This document shows, in pieces, positions 42,691 to 51,790 of a stretch of DNA of 64,000 nt. The DNA is from UBA1429 sp964482225 (GTDB taxonomy: Bacteria > Chloroflexota > Anaerolineae > UBA1429). The notes beneath the pieces are model-generated. The model was given only the letters and a program-made list of their open reading frames with translations, was not told the origin of the DNA and searched no databases. Each line of letters starts with the position of its first letter. Positions within the stretch are counted from its first letter, which is position 1. Where the stretch lies: assembly GCA_964482225.1 (NCBI GenBank), contig CAYZWT010000011.1, forward strand, positions 1-64,000. The letters run 5' to 3'. A program made the translations under genes and the position numbers.

Positions 42691-44586
42691 ATGAAGACGG
42701 CGATTGTAGTTGTCATGTTGTTTGCCATGCTGGCGACCCTGTCGGGTTGCGCTACCCTGAGTCGGGCCTCCGACCTGCTGGTGGGCACCGATCCGGCCAT
42801 CGAGGTCGCAGCGGCAATGTCCCCCGCCGGCGCTGTGGCGCCCACGGCGAACGAGCCCACAGCCACGGCCACCCGCACCCTGGCGCCGACCATGACGCCC
42901 TGCGCCACGCCCACGCCCATCCCCCTGGACGAGGGTGATGCCACCGTGATCGTGCTGGGCGATCCCATCTCCATAAGTGGGCCGGGGGCCTCGGCCAGCG
43001 GCGCGGTGGTCACCGTCAGCGCCGGGGGCGTCTATCGCCTCAGCGGCGCCCTGGCGGACGGCCAGATCGTCGTGGATGCCTCGGGCCAGGACGTGGTTAC
43101 CCTGGTGCTGGAAGGCGTGGATGTTACCTCCTCGACCAGCGCGCCGCTCTACGTGGCCAAGGCCGAGGCGGTCCTGATCGTGCTGGCGGAGGGCAGCGAG
43201 AACCGCTTGGCCGACGGCGCGGCCTATCTGTATGCGGACCCCGCCGAGGACGAGCCCGATGCGGCGGTCTTTTCCAAGAGTGACCTGACCATCACCGGCG
43301 CGGGCGCGCTGGCCGTCATTGGCAACTATCGCAACGGCATCGCCAGCAAGGACGATCTGCTCATCGAGGGCGGCCAGATCACGGTGCAGGCCGTCAACGA
43401 TGCACTGCGGGGGCGCGATTCGGTCACCATCACCGGTGGCGTGTTCAGCCTGGTCGCGGGCGCCGATGGGATCAAGGCCAACAACGATATGGACCCGGAA
43501 AAGGGCGTCGTCACCATTGAGGGCGGCGTGTTCCAGATCATCGCCGGTGAGGATGGCATCCAGGGCGAGACCCGGGTGCTGGTGCGCGGCGGCGAGTTCG
43601 AGATCACCACGGGCGGGGGCAGCGCCAATGCCCCTGCGCAGGCAGGCGGCATGGGCCCCGGGCGCACGATGGTCGTGGTTGAGGATAGCCCCTCGGCCAA
43701 GGGGATCAAGGCCGGTGTGGATCTCACCATCGCAGGCGGCGTGTTCCATGTGGATGCCAGCGACGATGCGTTGCACTCGAACGACAGCATCACCATCACG
43801 GGCGGCGCGCTGACCCTGGCGACCGGCGATGACGCCATCCACGCCGATACGAGCCTGACGATCACCGATGGCCGGATTGACATCCTTGCATCCTATGAGG
43901 GCCTCGAAAGCGAGGCCATCGCCATCAGCGGCGGGACGATGCGCATCGTCGCCAGCGACGACGGGATCAACGCCGCCACCCCGGGCGGCGCAGCCGGGTT
44001 CGGGATGCGCCCGGGCCAGCCCGCCGTGGGCCAGGGCAATACGCCCACCCTCGACATCAGCGGCGGCTATATCGTGGTGGATGCCCTGGGCGATGGCGTG
44101 GACGTGAACGGTTCCATCACCATGAGCGGCGGAACGCTGGTCGTCACCGGGCCCACCGCCAACATGAACGGCGCGCTGGACTATGACCGGGGCTTTCAGA
44201 TCACCGGCGGCTTGCTGGTGGCGGTGGGCAGCGCGGGTATGGCCCAGGCGCCCGACATGTCCTCCACCCAGCACGCGCTGATGGTCAACCTTTCCTCCTC
44301 GCAGCCGGCGGGCACCCTGCTGCACCTCGCGGCGCAGGATGGCCAAGGGCTGCTGACCTTTGCGCCCGCCAGGACCTACCAGAATATCGTCTTTAGCTCG
44401 CCCGAGCTGGCCCAGGGCGAGACCTATCTGCTCTATATAGGCGGCAGCGCCACCGGCGAGGCGGTGGATGGGCTCTATGCCGGCGGCGCGTACACCGGCG
44501 GCAGCCAGGCCGCCAGCCTGACCCTCGACAGCATCGTCACCGGCGCCGGGGCGGGCGGGGGGTTCGGGGGTGGGCGCCGCCGGTAG
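42691..44586 (+). CDS. Lipoprotein with carbohydrate-binding-type beta-helix repeats (DUF4353-like)
   Basis: From the ATG at 42691 (AAGGAG upstream) this is 631 residues. The signal peptide ends in the lipobox LATLSGCA. A Thr/Pro/Ala-rich linker of about 40 residues follows. The rest is built of short beta repeats of the type DLTITGAGALAVIG, VTIEGGVFQIIAGEDG, SITITGGALTLATGDDA and IAISGGTMRIVASDDG. This is the pattern of the carbohydrate-binding DUF4353 family, whose best-known relatives are linked to spore-coat CotH kinases. The end is Gly-rich (AGGGFGGGRRR). It is likely surface-exposed. No CotH gene is adjacent here, and no catalytic residues are evident. Confidence 0.8.
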   Translation: MKTAIVVVMLFAMLATLSGCATLSRASDLLVGTDPAIEVAAAMSPAGAVAPTANEPTATATRTLAPTMTPCATPTPIPLDEGDATVIVLGDPISISGPGASASGAVVTVSAGGVYRLSGALADGQIVVDASGQDVVTLVLEGVDVTSSTSAPLYVAKAEAVLIVLAEGSENRLADGAAYLYADPAEDEPDAAVFSKSDLTITGAGALAVIGNYRNGIASKDDLLIEGGQITVQAVNDALRGRDSVTITGGVFSLVAGADGIKANNDMDPEKGVVTIEGGVFQIIAGEDGIQGETRVLVRGGEFEITTGGGSANAPAQAGGMGPGRTMVVVEDSPSAKGIKAGVDLTIAGGVFHVDASDDALHSNDSITITGGALTLATGDDAIHADTSLTITDGRIDILASYEGLESEAIAISGGTMRIVASDDGINAATPGGAAGFGMRPGQPAVGQGNTPTLDISGGYIVVDALGDGVDVNGSITMSGGTLVVTGPTANMNGALDYDRGFQITGGLLVAVGSAGMAQAPDMSSTQHALMVNLSSSQPAGTLLHLAAQDGQGLLTFAPARTYQNIVFSSPELAQGETYLLYIGGSATGEAVDGLYAGGAYTGGSQAASLTLDSIVTGAGAGGGFGGGRRR

Positions 44587-44688
44587 CGCCACGCGGCGCG
44601 CCGTCCCTGGCGAAACGGCTCCCTGGGCAAGGGGGCGCCCTCCTACGCCACAAGGCGAGACGCAAACCCCGGCGCGTGGGCTGCGCGA

Positions 44689-44717
44689 TTGCCCGCTCCG
44701 GCCCGCGCCGCTATAAT
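44689..44717 (+). promoter_or_regulatory. Promoter of the MTA phosphorylase gene
   Basis: TTGCCC (44689-44694), a 17-base spacer and TATAAT (44712-44717) lie about 60 bases before the GTG start at 44776, in the gap after the lipoprotein gene. Confidence 0.75.
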
Positions 44718-44775
44718 GCCGGTGTCCATGCCCTGAACGAGAGCCGAGACGGCAGCAAACCGAGGAGGTACACCC

Positions 44776-45648
44776 GTGCCCACAGCCCAAGTAGGTATCA
44801 TCGGCGGCAGCGGCCTGTACGAGATTGACGGCCTGCAGGATGTCGTTACGCACCGCGCCGAGACGCCCTATGGCGCTCCCAGCGGCGAGATCGTGATCGG
44901 GACCCTGAACGGCGTGCGGGCCGCCTTTTTGCCGCGCCACGGTCCCGGCCACCGCATCAGCCCCAGCGAGCTGCCCGCGCGGGCCAATATCTGGGCCCTC
45001 AAGCTGCTGGGCGTCCGCCAGATCATCTCTATCAGCGCTGTGGGCAGCCTGCGCGCAGAGCTGGCGCCCCGCCATGTGGTGATCCCCGACCAACTGATAG
45101 ATCGCACCAAGGGGGTGCGGCCCGTGAGCTTTTTCGGGGATGGGGTCGTGGCCCATGTGGCCTTTGCCGAGCCATACTGTCCGGCGCTGCGCCAGGCCGT
45201 GGTGGAGGCCGCCCGGGGCGTGCTGGGCGAGGGCGTGCACGATGGCGGTACGCTGGTGGTGATGGAGGGGCCCCAGTTCTCGACCCGGGCCGAGTCGCTG
45301 CTTTACCGGCAGTGGGGCGCCGATCTGATCGGCATGACGGCCCTGCCCGAGGCCAAGCTGGCCCGCGAGGCCGAGATCTGTTACTGCACCCTGGCCATGG
45401 TCACCGACTATGACTGCTGGCACGACGACCATGAGGCGGTGACGGTCGAGATGGTGGTGAGCAACCTGCTGGCCAACGTGGCGCATGCCCGCGCCATCGT
45501 GGCTGCCGCATTGCCGCGCATCGTCGCGGCCGATGATGGGTGCGGTTGCGGCCAGGCCCTGGCCAACGCCATCATCACCAACCGCGACGCGATGCCGCCC
45601 GAGCGGATCAAGAGCCTCTGGCCGCTGATCGGCAAATACGTGGGCTGA
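44776..45648 (+). CDS. mtnP: S-methyl-5'-thioadenosine phosphorylase
   Basis: This 290-residue protein of the purine nucleoside phosphorylase family begins VGIIGGSGLYEIDGL and contains PRHGPGHRISPSELPARANIWALK in two adjoining motifs. VMEGPQFSTRAES follows, with GMTALPEAKLAREAEICY and the MTA-type TDYDCWH. It splits methylthioadenosine with phosphate into adenine and methylthioribose-1-phosphate in methionine salvage and polyamine by-product recycling. The start is GTG after GAGGAGG. No other mtn genes are nearby. The extended Cys-rich end (DDGCGCGQAL) is somewhat unusual. Confidence 0.93.
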   Translation: MPTAQVGIIGGSGLYEIDGLQDVVTHRAETPYGAPSGEIVIGTLNGVRAAFLPRHGPGHRISPSELPARANIWALKLLGVRQIISISAVGSLRAELAPRHVVIPDQLIDRTKGVRPVSFFGDGVVAHVAFAEPYCPALRQAVVEAARGVLGEGVHDGGTLVVMEGPQFSTRAESLLYRQWGADLIGMTALPEAKLAREAEICYCTLAMVTDYDCWHDDHEAVTVEMVVSNLLANVAHARAIVAAALPRIVAADDGCGCGQALANAIITNRDAMPPERIKSLWPLIGKYVG

Positions 45649-45666
45649 GGCGGGGCTCCTGGGGTG

Positions 45667-45685
45667 CGGGCGAGACGCTCGCCCG
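45667..45685. repeat. REP-like tri-loop palindrome between converging genes
   Basis: CGGGCGAG, loop ACG, CTCGCCCG form a perfect 8-bp stem between the 3' ends of mtnP and smpB. It is related in sequence to the palindromes at 47680 and 47750. It could serve both genes as a transcript end or mRNA stabiliser. Confidence 0.7.
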
Positions 45686-45689
45686 TCAG

Positions 45690-46181
45690 CTAGCGCAACG
45701 ATTCCTTGATGGCGCGCTCCACCTCGCGAGCGCTATCCCGCTCGCGCAGGGCCTCGCGCTTGTCGTAGGTGTGCTTGCCCTTGGCCAGGCCGATCTCGAC
45801 CTTGGCGCGGTTGTCCTTGAGATACAGGCGCGTGGGCACGCAGGTATAGCCGCGCTGCTCCACCTGGCCCCGCAACCGCATGATCTCGCGCTTGTGCAAG
45901 AGCAGCTTGCGATCGCGCCGGGGATCGTGGTCCTGGTAGCTGGCCTCGTGATAGCCCGCGATATGGGCGCCCACCAGCCAGGCCTCGCCATCCCGAAAGG
46001 CGACATAACTATCCCGCAGGTTGACGCTGCCCGCCCGGATGGATTTGATCTCGGAGCCCTGCAACACCAGCCCGGCCTCTAGCGTGTCGCTGATGTGATA
46101 ATCGTGGAACGCCTTGCGGTTCCGGCTGATGGTGCGGTTGGCTCCGGCCTCTTGTTCTTGCTTGTCGCGCTTGGATGGCAT
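45690..46181 (-). CDS. smpB: SsrA-binding protein SmpB
   Basis: The protein has 163 residues. It has the SmpB core: NRKAFHDYHISDTLEAGLVL, GSEIKSIRAGSVNLRDSY, LLLHKREIMRL and the C-terminal GLAKGKHTYDKREALRERD, followed by a basic tail. SmpB delivers tmRNA to stalled ribosomes in trans-translation. The 5' end lies nine bases from the S41 protease stop, so both genes are probably co-transcribed. No tmRNA gene was recognised in this window. Confidence 0.95.
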   Translation of the reverse strand: MPSKRDKQEQEAGANRTISRNRKAFHDYHISDTLEAGLVLQGSEIKSIRAGSVNLRDSYVAFRDGEAWLVGAHIAGYHEASYQDHDPRRDRKLLLHKREIMRLRGQVEQRGYTCVPTRLYLKDNRAKVEIGLAKGKHTYDKREALRERDSAREVERAIKESLR

Positions 46182-46190
46182 GGGCCTTCC

Positions 46191-47453
46191 CTACGGTTGG
46201 TTCTGTAGCAGGTACTCGACGGCGCGCTCTAGCTGCACATCCCTGCCCTCGGCCACCTCATCTGGCGTGGTCGAGACGACGACATCCGGCTCCAGGCCGT
46301 CGCCGTTCAGGATGCGCCCTCCCGGCAGCACCCACCTGGCGATGGTCACCCGCAGGCTGGACCCGTCCGACAGGGTATGGGTGTGCTGCACGGAACCCTT
46401 GCCAAAAGTGATCTCGCCCACCAGGGCGCCGCGCCCGTGGTCCTGGATGGCACCGGCCACGATCTCGGAGGCGCTGGCGCTGCCGCCATTCACCAGCACC
46501 GCCAGGGGCACCTGGAGCGCCTGGCCGCCCCGCGTCGCGCGCAGCTCGCGGTTCTGCTCGCCCCGCTCGGCCTCGGTCACCACCAGGGTGCCCCGGGGCA
46601 GGAACTCGCTGGCGATCTCGATGGCCATCTGCAGATAGCCGCCCGGGTTGTTGCGCAGATCCAGCACCAGGCCCTTGGGGTTCTGGCGCATCAGCTCTCG
46701 CAGGTCGGCGCGCACCTGCTGGGTCGAAAGGGCGTTGAACTCGGAGAGGCTGAGGTAGGCGATATCGCCCTCCAACATGCGCGCCTCGGTGATCTGTACC
46801 TCGATCCGGTCGCGGGTGACGGTCACGAGGAACGGCTCGGCGATGCCCTCGCGCTGCAAGAGCAGGCGCACCTCGGTGCCGCGCGGCCCGCGAATCAGCG
46901 TAATGGCCTCCATGATATCGAGGCCCTCCAGCGACCGGCCGTCCACCTCCAACACCTGGTCGCCCGCCTCGATGCCGGCCCGCACGGCGGGGCTGTTGGG
47001 CAGCGGGCGCACGATGGTCAGCACGCCCTCGCGCATCTCGACGGTGGCCCCGATGCCCTCAAAGCTGCCTTGCATATCCTCCTCGATAATGGCGGCGCGC
47101 ACCGGCTCGACAAAGGCGGTGTGGGGATCGCCCAGGGCCGAGACGAACCCGGCGGCGGCGGCATGCACCATCTCTTGGGAGTTGATCTGCTCCGGCGAGA
47201 TATACTCGGCCTGCAGGATATCCCAGATCTGCTCCAAGAGCCCCAGTTGCTCGCCAATGGCGATCTCTTGTTCGTCGGCGATGGTGGGCTGCGGCTGGGT
47301 GGTGGCCACCAGGCCCTTGATATCGGGCCCCAGCACCCACATGGCGGCGACGCCGCCGCCGAAACCGACCAGCAGCAGAAAAGCCGCGCCGACCAGGATC
47401 AGCAGGAAACGGGCGGCGGACGATGAGCGTGCAGAACGTGATTGGCCATCCAT
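46191..47453 (-). CDS. S41-family C-terminal processing protease (CtpA-like)
   Basis: From the ATG at 47453 this is 420 residues; the open frame further upstream is not coding-like. It has a single N-terminal membrane helix (FLLILVGAAFLLLVGFGGGV), a helical region, a PDZ domain (about 125-200, GIGATVEMREGVLTI, GDQVLEVDGRSL) and the S41 protease core. The catalytic Ser lies in NGGSASASEI and the Lys in FGKGSVQ. These proteases work outside the membrane on protein C termini or damaged proteins. It is followed by smpB, and a promoter lies just upstream. Confidence 0.92.
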   Translation of the reverse strand: MDGQSRSARSSSAARFLLILVGAAFLLLVGFGGGVAAMWVLGPDIKGLVATTQPQPTIADEQEIAIGEQLGLLEQIWDILQAEYISPEQINSQEMVHAAAAGFVSALGDPHTAFVEPVRAAIIEEDMQGSFEGIGATVEMREGVLTIVRPLPNSPAVRAGIEAGDQVLEVDGRSLEGLDIMEAITLIRGPRGTEVRLLLQREGIAEPFLVTVTRDRIEVQITEARMLEGDIAYLSLSEFNALSTQQVRADLRELMRQNPKGLVLDLRNNPGGYLQMAIEIASEFLPRGTLVVTEAERGEQNRELRATRGGQALQVPLAVLVNGGSASASEIVAGAIQDHGRGALVGEITFGKGSVQHTHTLSDGSSLRVTIARWVLPGGRILNGDGLEPDVVVSTTPDEVAEGRDVQLERAVEYLLQNQP

Positions 47454-47518
47454 CTGTATAGGTCTTTCTGTAGCCCGTGCGCAGCGCGCAGGGATACCTT
47501 TTGTGTCATTCCTACTGG

Positions 47519-47547
47519 AGTATAGCACACAGGGGGGCGCGCCCCAA
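47519..47547 (-). promoter_or_regulatory. Promoter of the S41 protease-smpB operon
   Basis: On the minus strand TTGGGG (47542-47547), 17 bases and TATACT (47519-47524) precede the protease ATG by about 65 bases. Confidence 0.6.
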
Positions 47548-47847
47548 TTGAAGGGCAGGGGCGCCGATTGGTAACTGCTCAGACTTGGTGAGTCTGTAAC
47601 CGGCCAGAGCGGCGATGCTTGTGTTCGCAAACGATCCGTACACGGCTTTGGCTACGGAAATCGGCGGCCCCGTGTGGAGGGCGGGCGTCTCGCCCGCCTA
47701 CGATGCAAAGCATCGTCCTAGGCCAAGTCTTGTAGAGGGTTGGCTCCACGCGGGCGAGACGCCCGCGCCCCAATGTTGCTTGTCGACGTCCCCGACGTAT
47801 GTGCCGCTCCCTCGCGCAAGTCTGAACCGATGCGGCACGGGAGGTAC
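47548..47847. other. Intergenic stretch with REP-like palindromes
   Basis: This lies between the 3' end of gatB and the promoter of the S41 protease operon, both on the minus strand. It holds three perfect palindromes with three-base loops (at 47680, 47700 and 47750). No gene with a ribosome-binding site is seen. Confidence 0.6.
47680..47766. repeat. Cluster of REP-like tri-loop palindromes
   Basis: GGCGGGCG-TCT-CGCCCGCC (47680-47698), ACGATGC-AAA-GCATCGT (47700-47716) and GCGGGCG-AGA-CGCCCGC (47750-47766) are perfect stems. The outer two share the core GCGGGCGAGACGCCCGC on opposite strands, so they form an inverted pair, as in bacterial REP/BIME elements. Confidence 0.75.
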
Positions 47848-49290
47848 TCAGCCGAGGCGAGACAGTTCCTCCCGCAAGAGTTCTGTCACGATCTGGACGT
47901 TGGCCTGGCCCCGGGTGGCCCGCATCACCTGGCCGATCAGGAATCCCAGCACCTGCTGCTTGCCGTCCAGGTATTGCTGCACAGGCCCTGGGTGCGCGGC
48001 CAGCGCGTCGCGCACGGCAGCGGCCAAGGCATCCTGGTCGTTGATCTGCGTCAGGCCACGTGCTTGCACAATGGCCTTGGCCGCCGCGCCGCTGGCGAAC
48101 ATCTCCTCCAGCACCTCTTTGGCGACGGTGGCGTTGATGGCGCCCTCCTGGAGCAGGTCCAGCAATTCGATCAGTCCCTCGGGGCGCACCCGGCACTGGC
48201 CGATCTCCTGGCCGCTCTCGCCCAACAGCCGAAAGAGCTCGCCCAGGATCCAGTTGGACACGATCTGCGGCGCGACGCGCCCCTGGGCGGCCCCCACGCC
48301 CGCCTCGTAATAGTCGGCGGTGGCGCGGTCCTCGGTCAGCAGGCGGGCATCCTCTTGCCGCAGCCGATAGTCGGAGACAAAGCGTTCGCGCCGGGCATCG
48401 GGCAGCTCGGGCAGCCGCGCCGCAATGGCCTGCCGCCGGGCCTCGTCAATCTCTAGCGGGGGCAGGTCAGGATCGGGAAAGTAGCGATAGTCGTCGGCAT
48501 ATTCCTTAGAGCGTTGGAACACGGTGCAGAGCCGGTTCTCGTCCCAGCCCATGGTCACTTGGTGCACCCGCCCGCCCTCCTCGATCACGCGCACCTGGCG
48601 CTCGATCTCGTAGGCGATGGCCAGGCGCACCGAGCGGAACGAGTTCAGGTTCTTGACCTCGACCTTGACGCCGAACTCTTGGGCGCCCACGGGCCGCACC
48701 GAGATATTAGCCTCGCAGCGCATGGCGCCCTCTTCCATGTTGCCCGTGCTGACCCCCAGATAGCGCAGGATCTGGCGCAGCTTGACCAGGTAGGCGTAGG
48801 TGTCGTCGGTGGAGCGCATGTCGGCCTCGCTGACGATCTCCATGAGCGGTACGCTGCTGCGGTTGAAATCCACCAGGCTGACGCCGCCCTCGTGCACCAG
48901 GCGAGCCGTGTCCTCCTCCAGATGCACCCGGCGGATGCCCAGGCGTCGCGTCGTCCCATCCAGCTCCACATCCAGATAGCCGCCGGTGCACAGCGGATAG
49001 TCGTACTGGGAGATCTGGTAGCCCTTGGGCAGGTCGGGGTAGTGATAGTTCTTGCGGTCGAACTTGCTAAAGGGCGGGATGGTGCAATTGAGGGCCATGC
49101 CCGTCAGGATGGTGGCCTCCACCGCCGCCTGGTTGATCACGGGCAGCACGCCGGGCATGCCCAGGCACACGGGGCAGGTGTGGGTGTTGGGCGCCGCATG
49201 GGCGATATCTGCCGAGCAACGGCAGAACATCTTGGATGCGGTCAGGATTTGGGCGTGAACCTCGACGCCGATGATGGCCTCGTATTGCAT
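47848..49290 (-). CDS. gatB: Aspartyl/glutamyl-tRNA amidotransferase subunit B
   Basis: From the ATG at 49290 (GAAGGAG upstream) this is 480 residues. Family motifs are YEAIIGVEVHAQI, CPVCLGMPGVLP, NYHYPDLPKGYQISQYD, DFNRSSVPLMEIVSE and the C-terminal YqeY-like domain (GQVMRATRGQANVQIV). GatB activates the glutamate or aspartate on mischarged tRNA so that GatCAB can amidate it. The Cys-x2-Cys zinc site is visible (FCRCS and CPVC). The gatA and gatC genes are not in this window. Confidence 0.95.
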   Translation of the reverse strand: MQYEAIIGVEVHAQILTASKMFCRCSADIAHAAPNTHTCPVCLGMPGVLPVINQAAVEATILTGMALNCTIPPFSKFDRKNYHYPDLPKGYQISQYDYPLCTGGYLDVELDGTTRRLGIRRVHLEEDTARLVHEGGVSLVDFNRSSVPLMEIVSEADMRSTDDTYAYLVKLRQILRYLGVSTGNMEEGAMRCEANISVRPVGAQEFGVKVEVKNLNSFRSVRLAIAYEIERQVRVIEEGGRVHQVTMGWDENRLCTVFQRSKEYADDYRYFPDPDLPPLEIDEARRQAIAARLPELPDARRERFVSDYRLRQEDARLLTEDRATADYYEAGVGAAQGRVAPQIVSNWILGELFRLLGESGQEIGQCRVRPEGLIELLDLLQEGAINATVAKEVLEEMFASGAAAKAIVQARGLTQINDQDALAAAVRDALAAHPGPVQQYLDGKQQVLGFLIGQVMRATRGQANVQIVTELLREELSRLG

Positions 49291-49320
49291 GGCGCTCCTT
49301 CCCTCTGGCGGCTCGCCGAC

Positions 49321-49349
49321 ATTATAGCGCAAGCAGGCTGCGAGCCGAA
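49321..49349 (-). promoter_or_regulatory. gatB promoter
   Basis: On the minus strand TTCGGC (49344-49349), a 17-base spacer and a perfect TATAAT (49321-49326) lie about 30 bases before the gatB ATG. Confidence 0.6.
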
Positions 49350-49449
49350 ACGACGCGCTCAGACGGCGCAGCGCCCTTTATTCTGCCCGGGCGATGGGGT
49401 ATGATATGGCCAGCAACAGGTTTTGTTACCGCTATGAGGGACGCGTTGC

Positions 49450-51759
49450 ATGGACCATCGCGGGGAGCGCCGGGCGGCGTATGCCATCATCCTGCTGGGC
49501 TGGGCCGTGCGCCTGCTCTGGCTGGTCGAGTCGCCCATCTGGTATGACGAGAGCTTTACCCTGGCGCACGCCCTGCACGGCCCGTGGCAGGCGCTCGTTG
49601 CCCTGGGGCGGCTGGATAACGCCCCGCCCCTGTATGGCATGTTGCTCTCGCTCTGGATCTGGCTCTTTGGCAGCCGCGAGTTTGTCGTGCGCTTTTTCTC
49701 TGCCCTCGTGGGCCTGGCGGCTCTGCCCCTGGTCGGCCGGTGGGGCGGCGAGTTCACCGGGCGGCGCATCGAGTGGGGGCCCATGCTCTTTGTGGCCACC
49801 TGCCCGATCTTTGTGCGCTATGGCTATGAGGTGCGCATGTACGCCCTGGGCATCAGCCTGGCGGCGGCCTTTGGCTGGCTCGGCTGGCGGCTGTTAACGG
49901 GCGGGCTGGCCCGCGCCTGGCCCTATGTGCTGGTTGGCATCGCCATGCTGCTGAGCCACGTCTATACCGGCTTTTTCTGGGCCGGGCTGCTGATCATCGG
50001 CGGGATGGCCTGGCTGGCGAGGCGCTTGCCCCGGCCAAGGCTCTGGTGGGGCGCCAACGGCCTCCTGGCTCTCGCGGCGCTGCCCATTGCGGCCTGGATG
50101 CTCTGGCGCGCGCGGCTGGACGCCACGGCCTACGGCGCGATCCCTTTTTCCTTGGAGCTACCTCGCTGGCTACCCTACCATTACGGACTTGCCCCATTTT
50201 TGGGTTCGCCCTGGAGTGAGATCGCCACGGCGGTTCTGGCGCTCTCGGCGCTGCTGGGCGGCATCCGGCTGTTGCGGGTGCACAGTTGGCAACCGCTCGC
50301 CCTGGTCGCGCTGGGCCTGTCGCTGCCGGTGTTCTTGCTGCTGCTGGCGGGCCAGCTCAAGGGCAAGTGGGGGCCGCAGTATCTGCTCTTTAGCTGGGGG
50401 TTGGCCCTGGCCCTGAGCGCGGGCCTGGCGTGGCAGAGCGCCGCCAAGGGGCCGCGTCAGGGCATTGTTCGGCATGGGGGCGTGCTCTTGGCCCTCGTAT
50501 GGACGGTGATGGCGGCGCCGGCCGTGGCGGCCATGAACCGGGGCGATTGGCACATGCTGCGAGACGAGTTCAACCCCAGGCCCGATTTCCGCGCGATGGC
50601 GCGCTACATCGAGGCCCACGATGTGCCCGGGGACGTCATTCTGGTCATCAACGGGATCGCGGCGCATACCCTGGACTATTACTACGACGGCGACGCGGCT
50701 ATACTGGGCCTGCCCGAGACCTTTGTGCTGGATACGCGCCATCCCATAGAGCTGCGCCATCTACGCTTGATCGAGGAGCGCATCGGCCCGGCCAGTCGCC
50801 TCTGGCTCGTGCTGTGGACCGACCAATTCGCGGACCCCAACAACCAGGTGCTCGATACCCTGCTGGAGCGGTGCGCCCGCCTGCCCGTGGGACAAGAGTT
50901 CATCAACGCAGGCCTGTTGCTCTTTGATCTGAACGGCTGCCGCCCCTTGGATGCGGCCCTGGTTCCACCGGAGGGCATCGGCGCATCCTTTGGGGTGCTC
51001 GAATTGCTGGGCTATGGCATATCGGCGGAGGCGGGCGAGGTTGCCCTGGCCCTCTGGTGGGCTGCCCGCGAGTCGGTGCCGATAGACCTGACGACCTTTG
51101 TCCATCTGGTGCGCGACGGCGATCTGGTCGCCCAGGATGACCGGCTGCTGGGCACCGACAGGTTCCCCACCAGTCTCTGGGAGCCCAGCACGGTGATCAA
51201 GAGCAAACACCGCATTCCCCTGCCGCCGGATGGCTGCGCCGGCTGCGCACTGTACGTGGGACTCTATGATCGCCAGGAAATCCTGCGGGTGGGCGGCGTG
51301 GGCCGGGTGCTCTTGCCCGATGGGGGCGATCACGTGCAGTTGGCCCTGCCGCTGGACCCCGCCTATACCGAGCCACTGCCGCTAGACGAGCCCTTTGGGC
51401 CGCTGCGCCTGACGGGCTATCGGCTCTATACCGAGGGGGGCGCGGTCTCTCTAACGCTCTGGTGGCGGGGGGATGCGCCGATGGAGATCAACTATGCTGC
51501 CTTTGTGCATCTGCTGCGCCCGGGCGGCACGGTCGGCCAGGATGACCGCGCTTTGGGCGGCGATGGCTACCCGACCAGCCTATGGGAGCCCGGCGCCGTC
51601 GTGCGCACGCGCCACCGCATCGCCTTGCCCGCGGAGGGCTGCCCCGGGTGCGTGCTACGCATCGGCATCTATGACTCACAAGAGGCCGTGCGCACAGGCG
51701 AAGAGGAGCGCGTGGGGCGACCGGATGGCAGCACGTTCTTGGAGATGGCGTTGCCCTGA
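49450..51759 (+). CDS. GT39-type membrane glycosyltransferase with duplicated C-terminal domain
   Basis: This protein has 769 residues. The first 430 or so hold about ten membrane helices and the GT-C catalytic loop WYDESFTLAHAL (Asp-Glu pair), followed by RLDNAPPLYGMLLS. This matches the PMT/ArnT-like family, which transfers sugars from polyprenyl-phosphate carriers at the outer membrane face. A soluble region follows. Two copies of a beta domain come next, at about 515-620 and 645-755, both with LLGYG/LTGYR, LALWW/LTLWW, FVHLVRDG/FVHLLRPG, FPTSLWEP/YPTSLWEP and KHRIPLP/RHRIALP. The acceptor is unknown. The start ATG follows a weak GAGGGA. It is divergent from gatB. Confidence 0.85.
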   Translation: MDHRGERRAAYAIILLGWAVRLLWLVESPIWYDESFTLAHALHGPWQALVALGRLDNAPPLYGMLLSLWIWLFGSREFVVRFFSALVGLAALPLVGRWGGEFTGRRIEWGPMLFVATCPIFVRYGYEVRMYALGISLAAAFGWLGWRLLTGGLARAWPYVLVGIAMLLSHVYTGFFWAGLLIIGGMAWLARRLPRPRLWWGANGLLALAALPIAAWMLWRARLDATAYGAIPFSLELPRWLPYHYGLAPFLGSPWSEIATAVLALSALLGGIRLLRVHSWQPLALVALGLSLPVFLLLLAGQLKGKWGPQYLLFSWGLALALSAGLAWQSAAKGPRQGIVRHGGVLLALVWTVMAAPAVAAMNRGDWHMLRDEFNPRPDFRAMARYIEAHDVPGDVILVINGIAAHTLDYYYDGDAAILGLPETFVLDTRHPIELRHLRLIEERIGPASRLWLVLWTDQFADPNNQVLDTLLERCARLPVGQEFINAGLLLFDLNGCRPLDAALVPPEGIGASFGVLELLGYGISAEAGEVALALWWAARESVPIDLTTFVHLVRDGDLVAQDDRLLGTDRFPTSLWEPSTVIKSKHRIPLPPDGCAGCALYVGLYDRQEILRVGGVGRVLLPDGGDHVQLALPLDPAYTEPLPLDEPFGPLRLTGYRLYTEGGAVSLTLWWRGDAPMEINYAAFVHLLRPGGTVGQDDRALGGDGYPTSLWEPGAVVRTRHRIALPAEGCPGCVLRIGIYDSQEAVRTGEEERVGRPDGSTFLEMALP

Positions 51760-51790
51760 GCATACGACAGCCCGCAGCAGAAAACGGGCC

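Noticed and set aside
42592..45486. A 964-codon minus-strand open frame
   Set aside because: It covers two well-supported plus-strand genes (the DUF4353-like lipoprotein and mtnP), and its sequence is low-complexity shadow translation.
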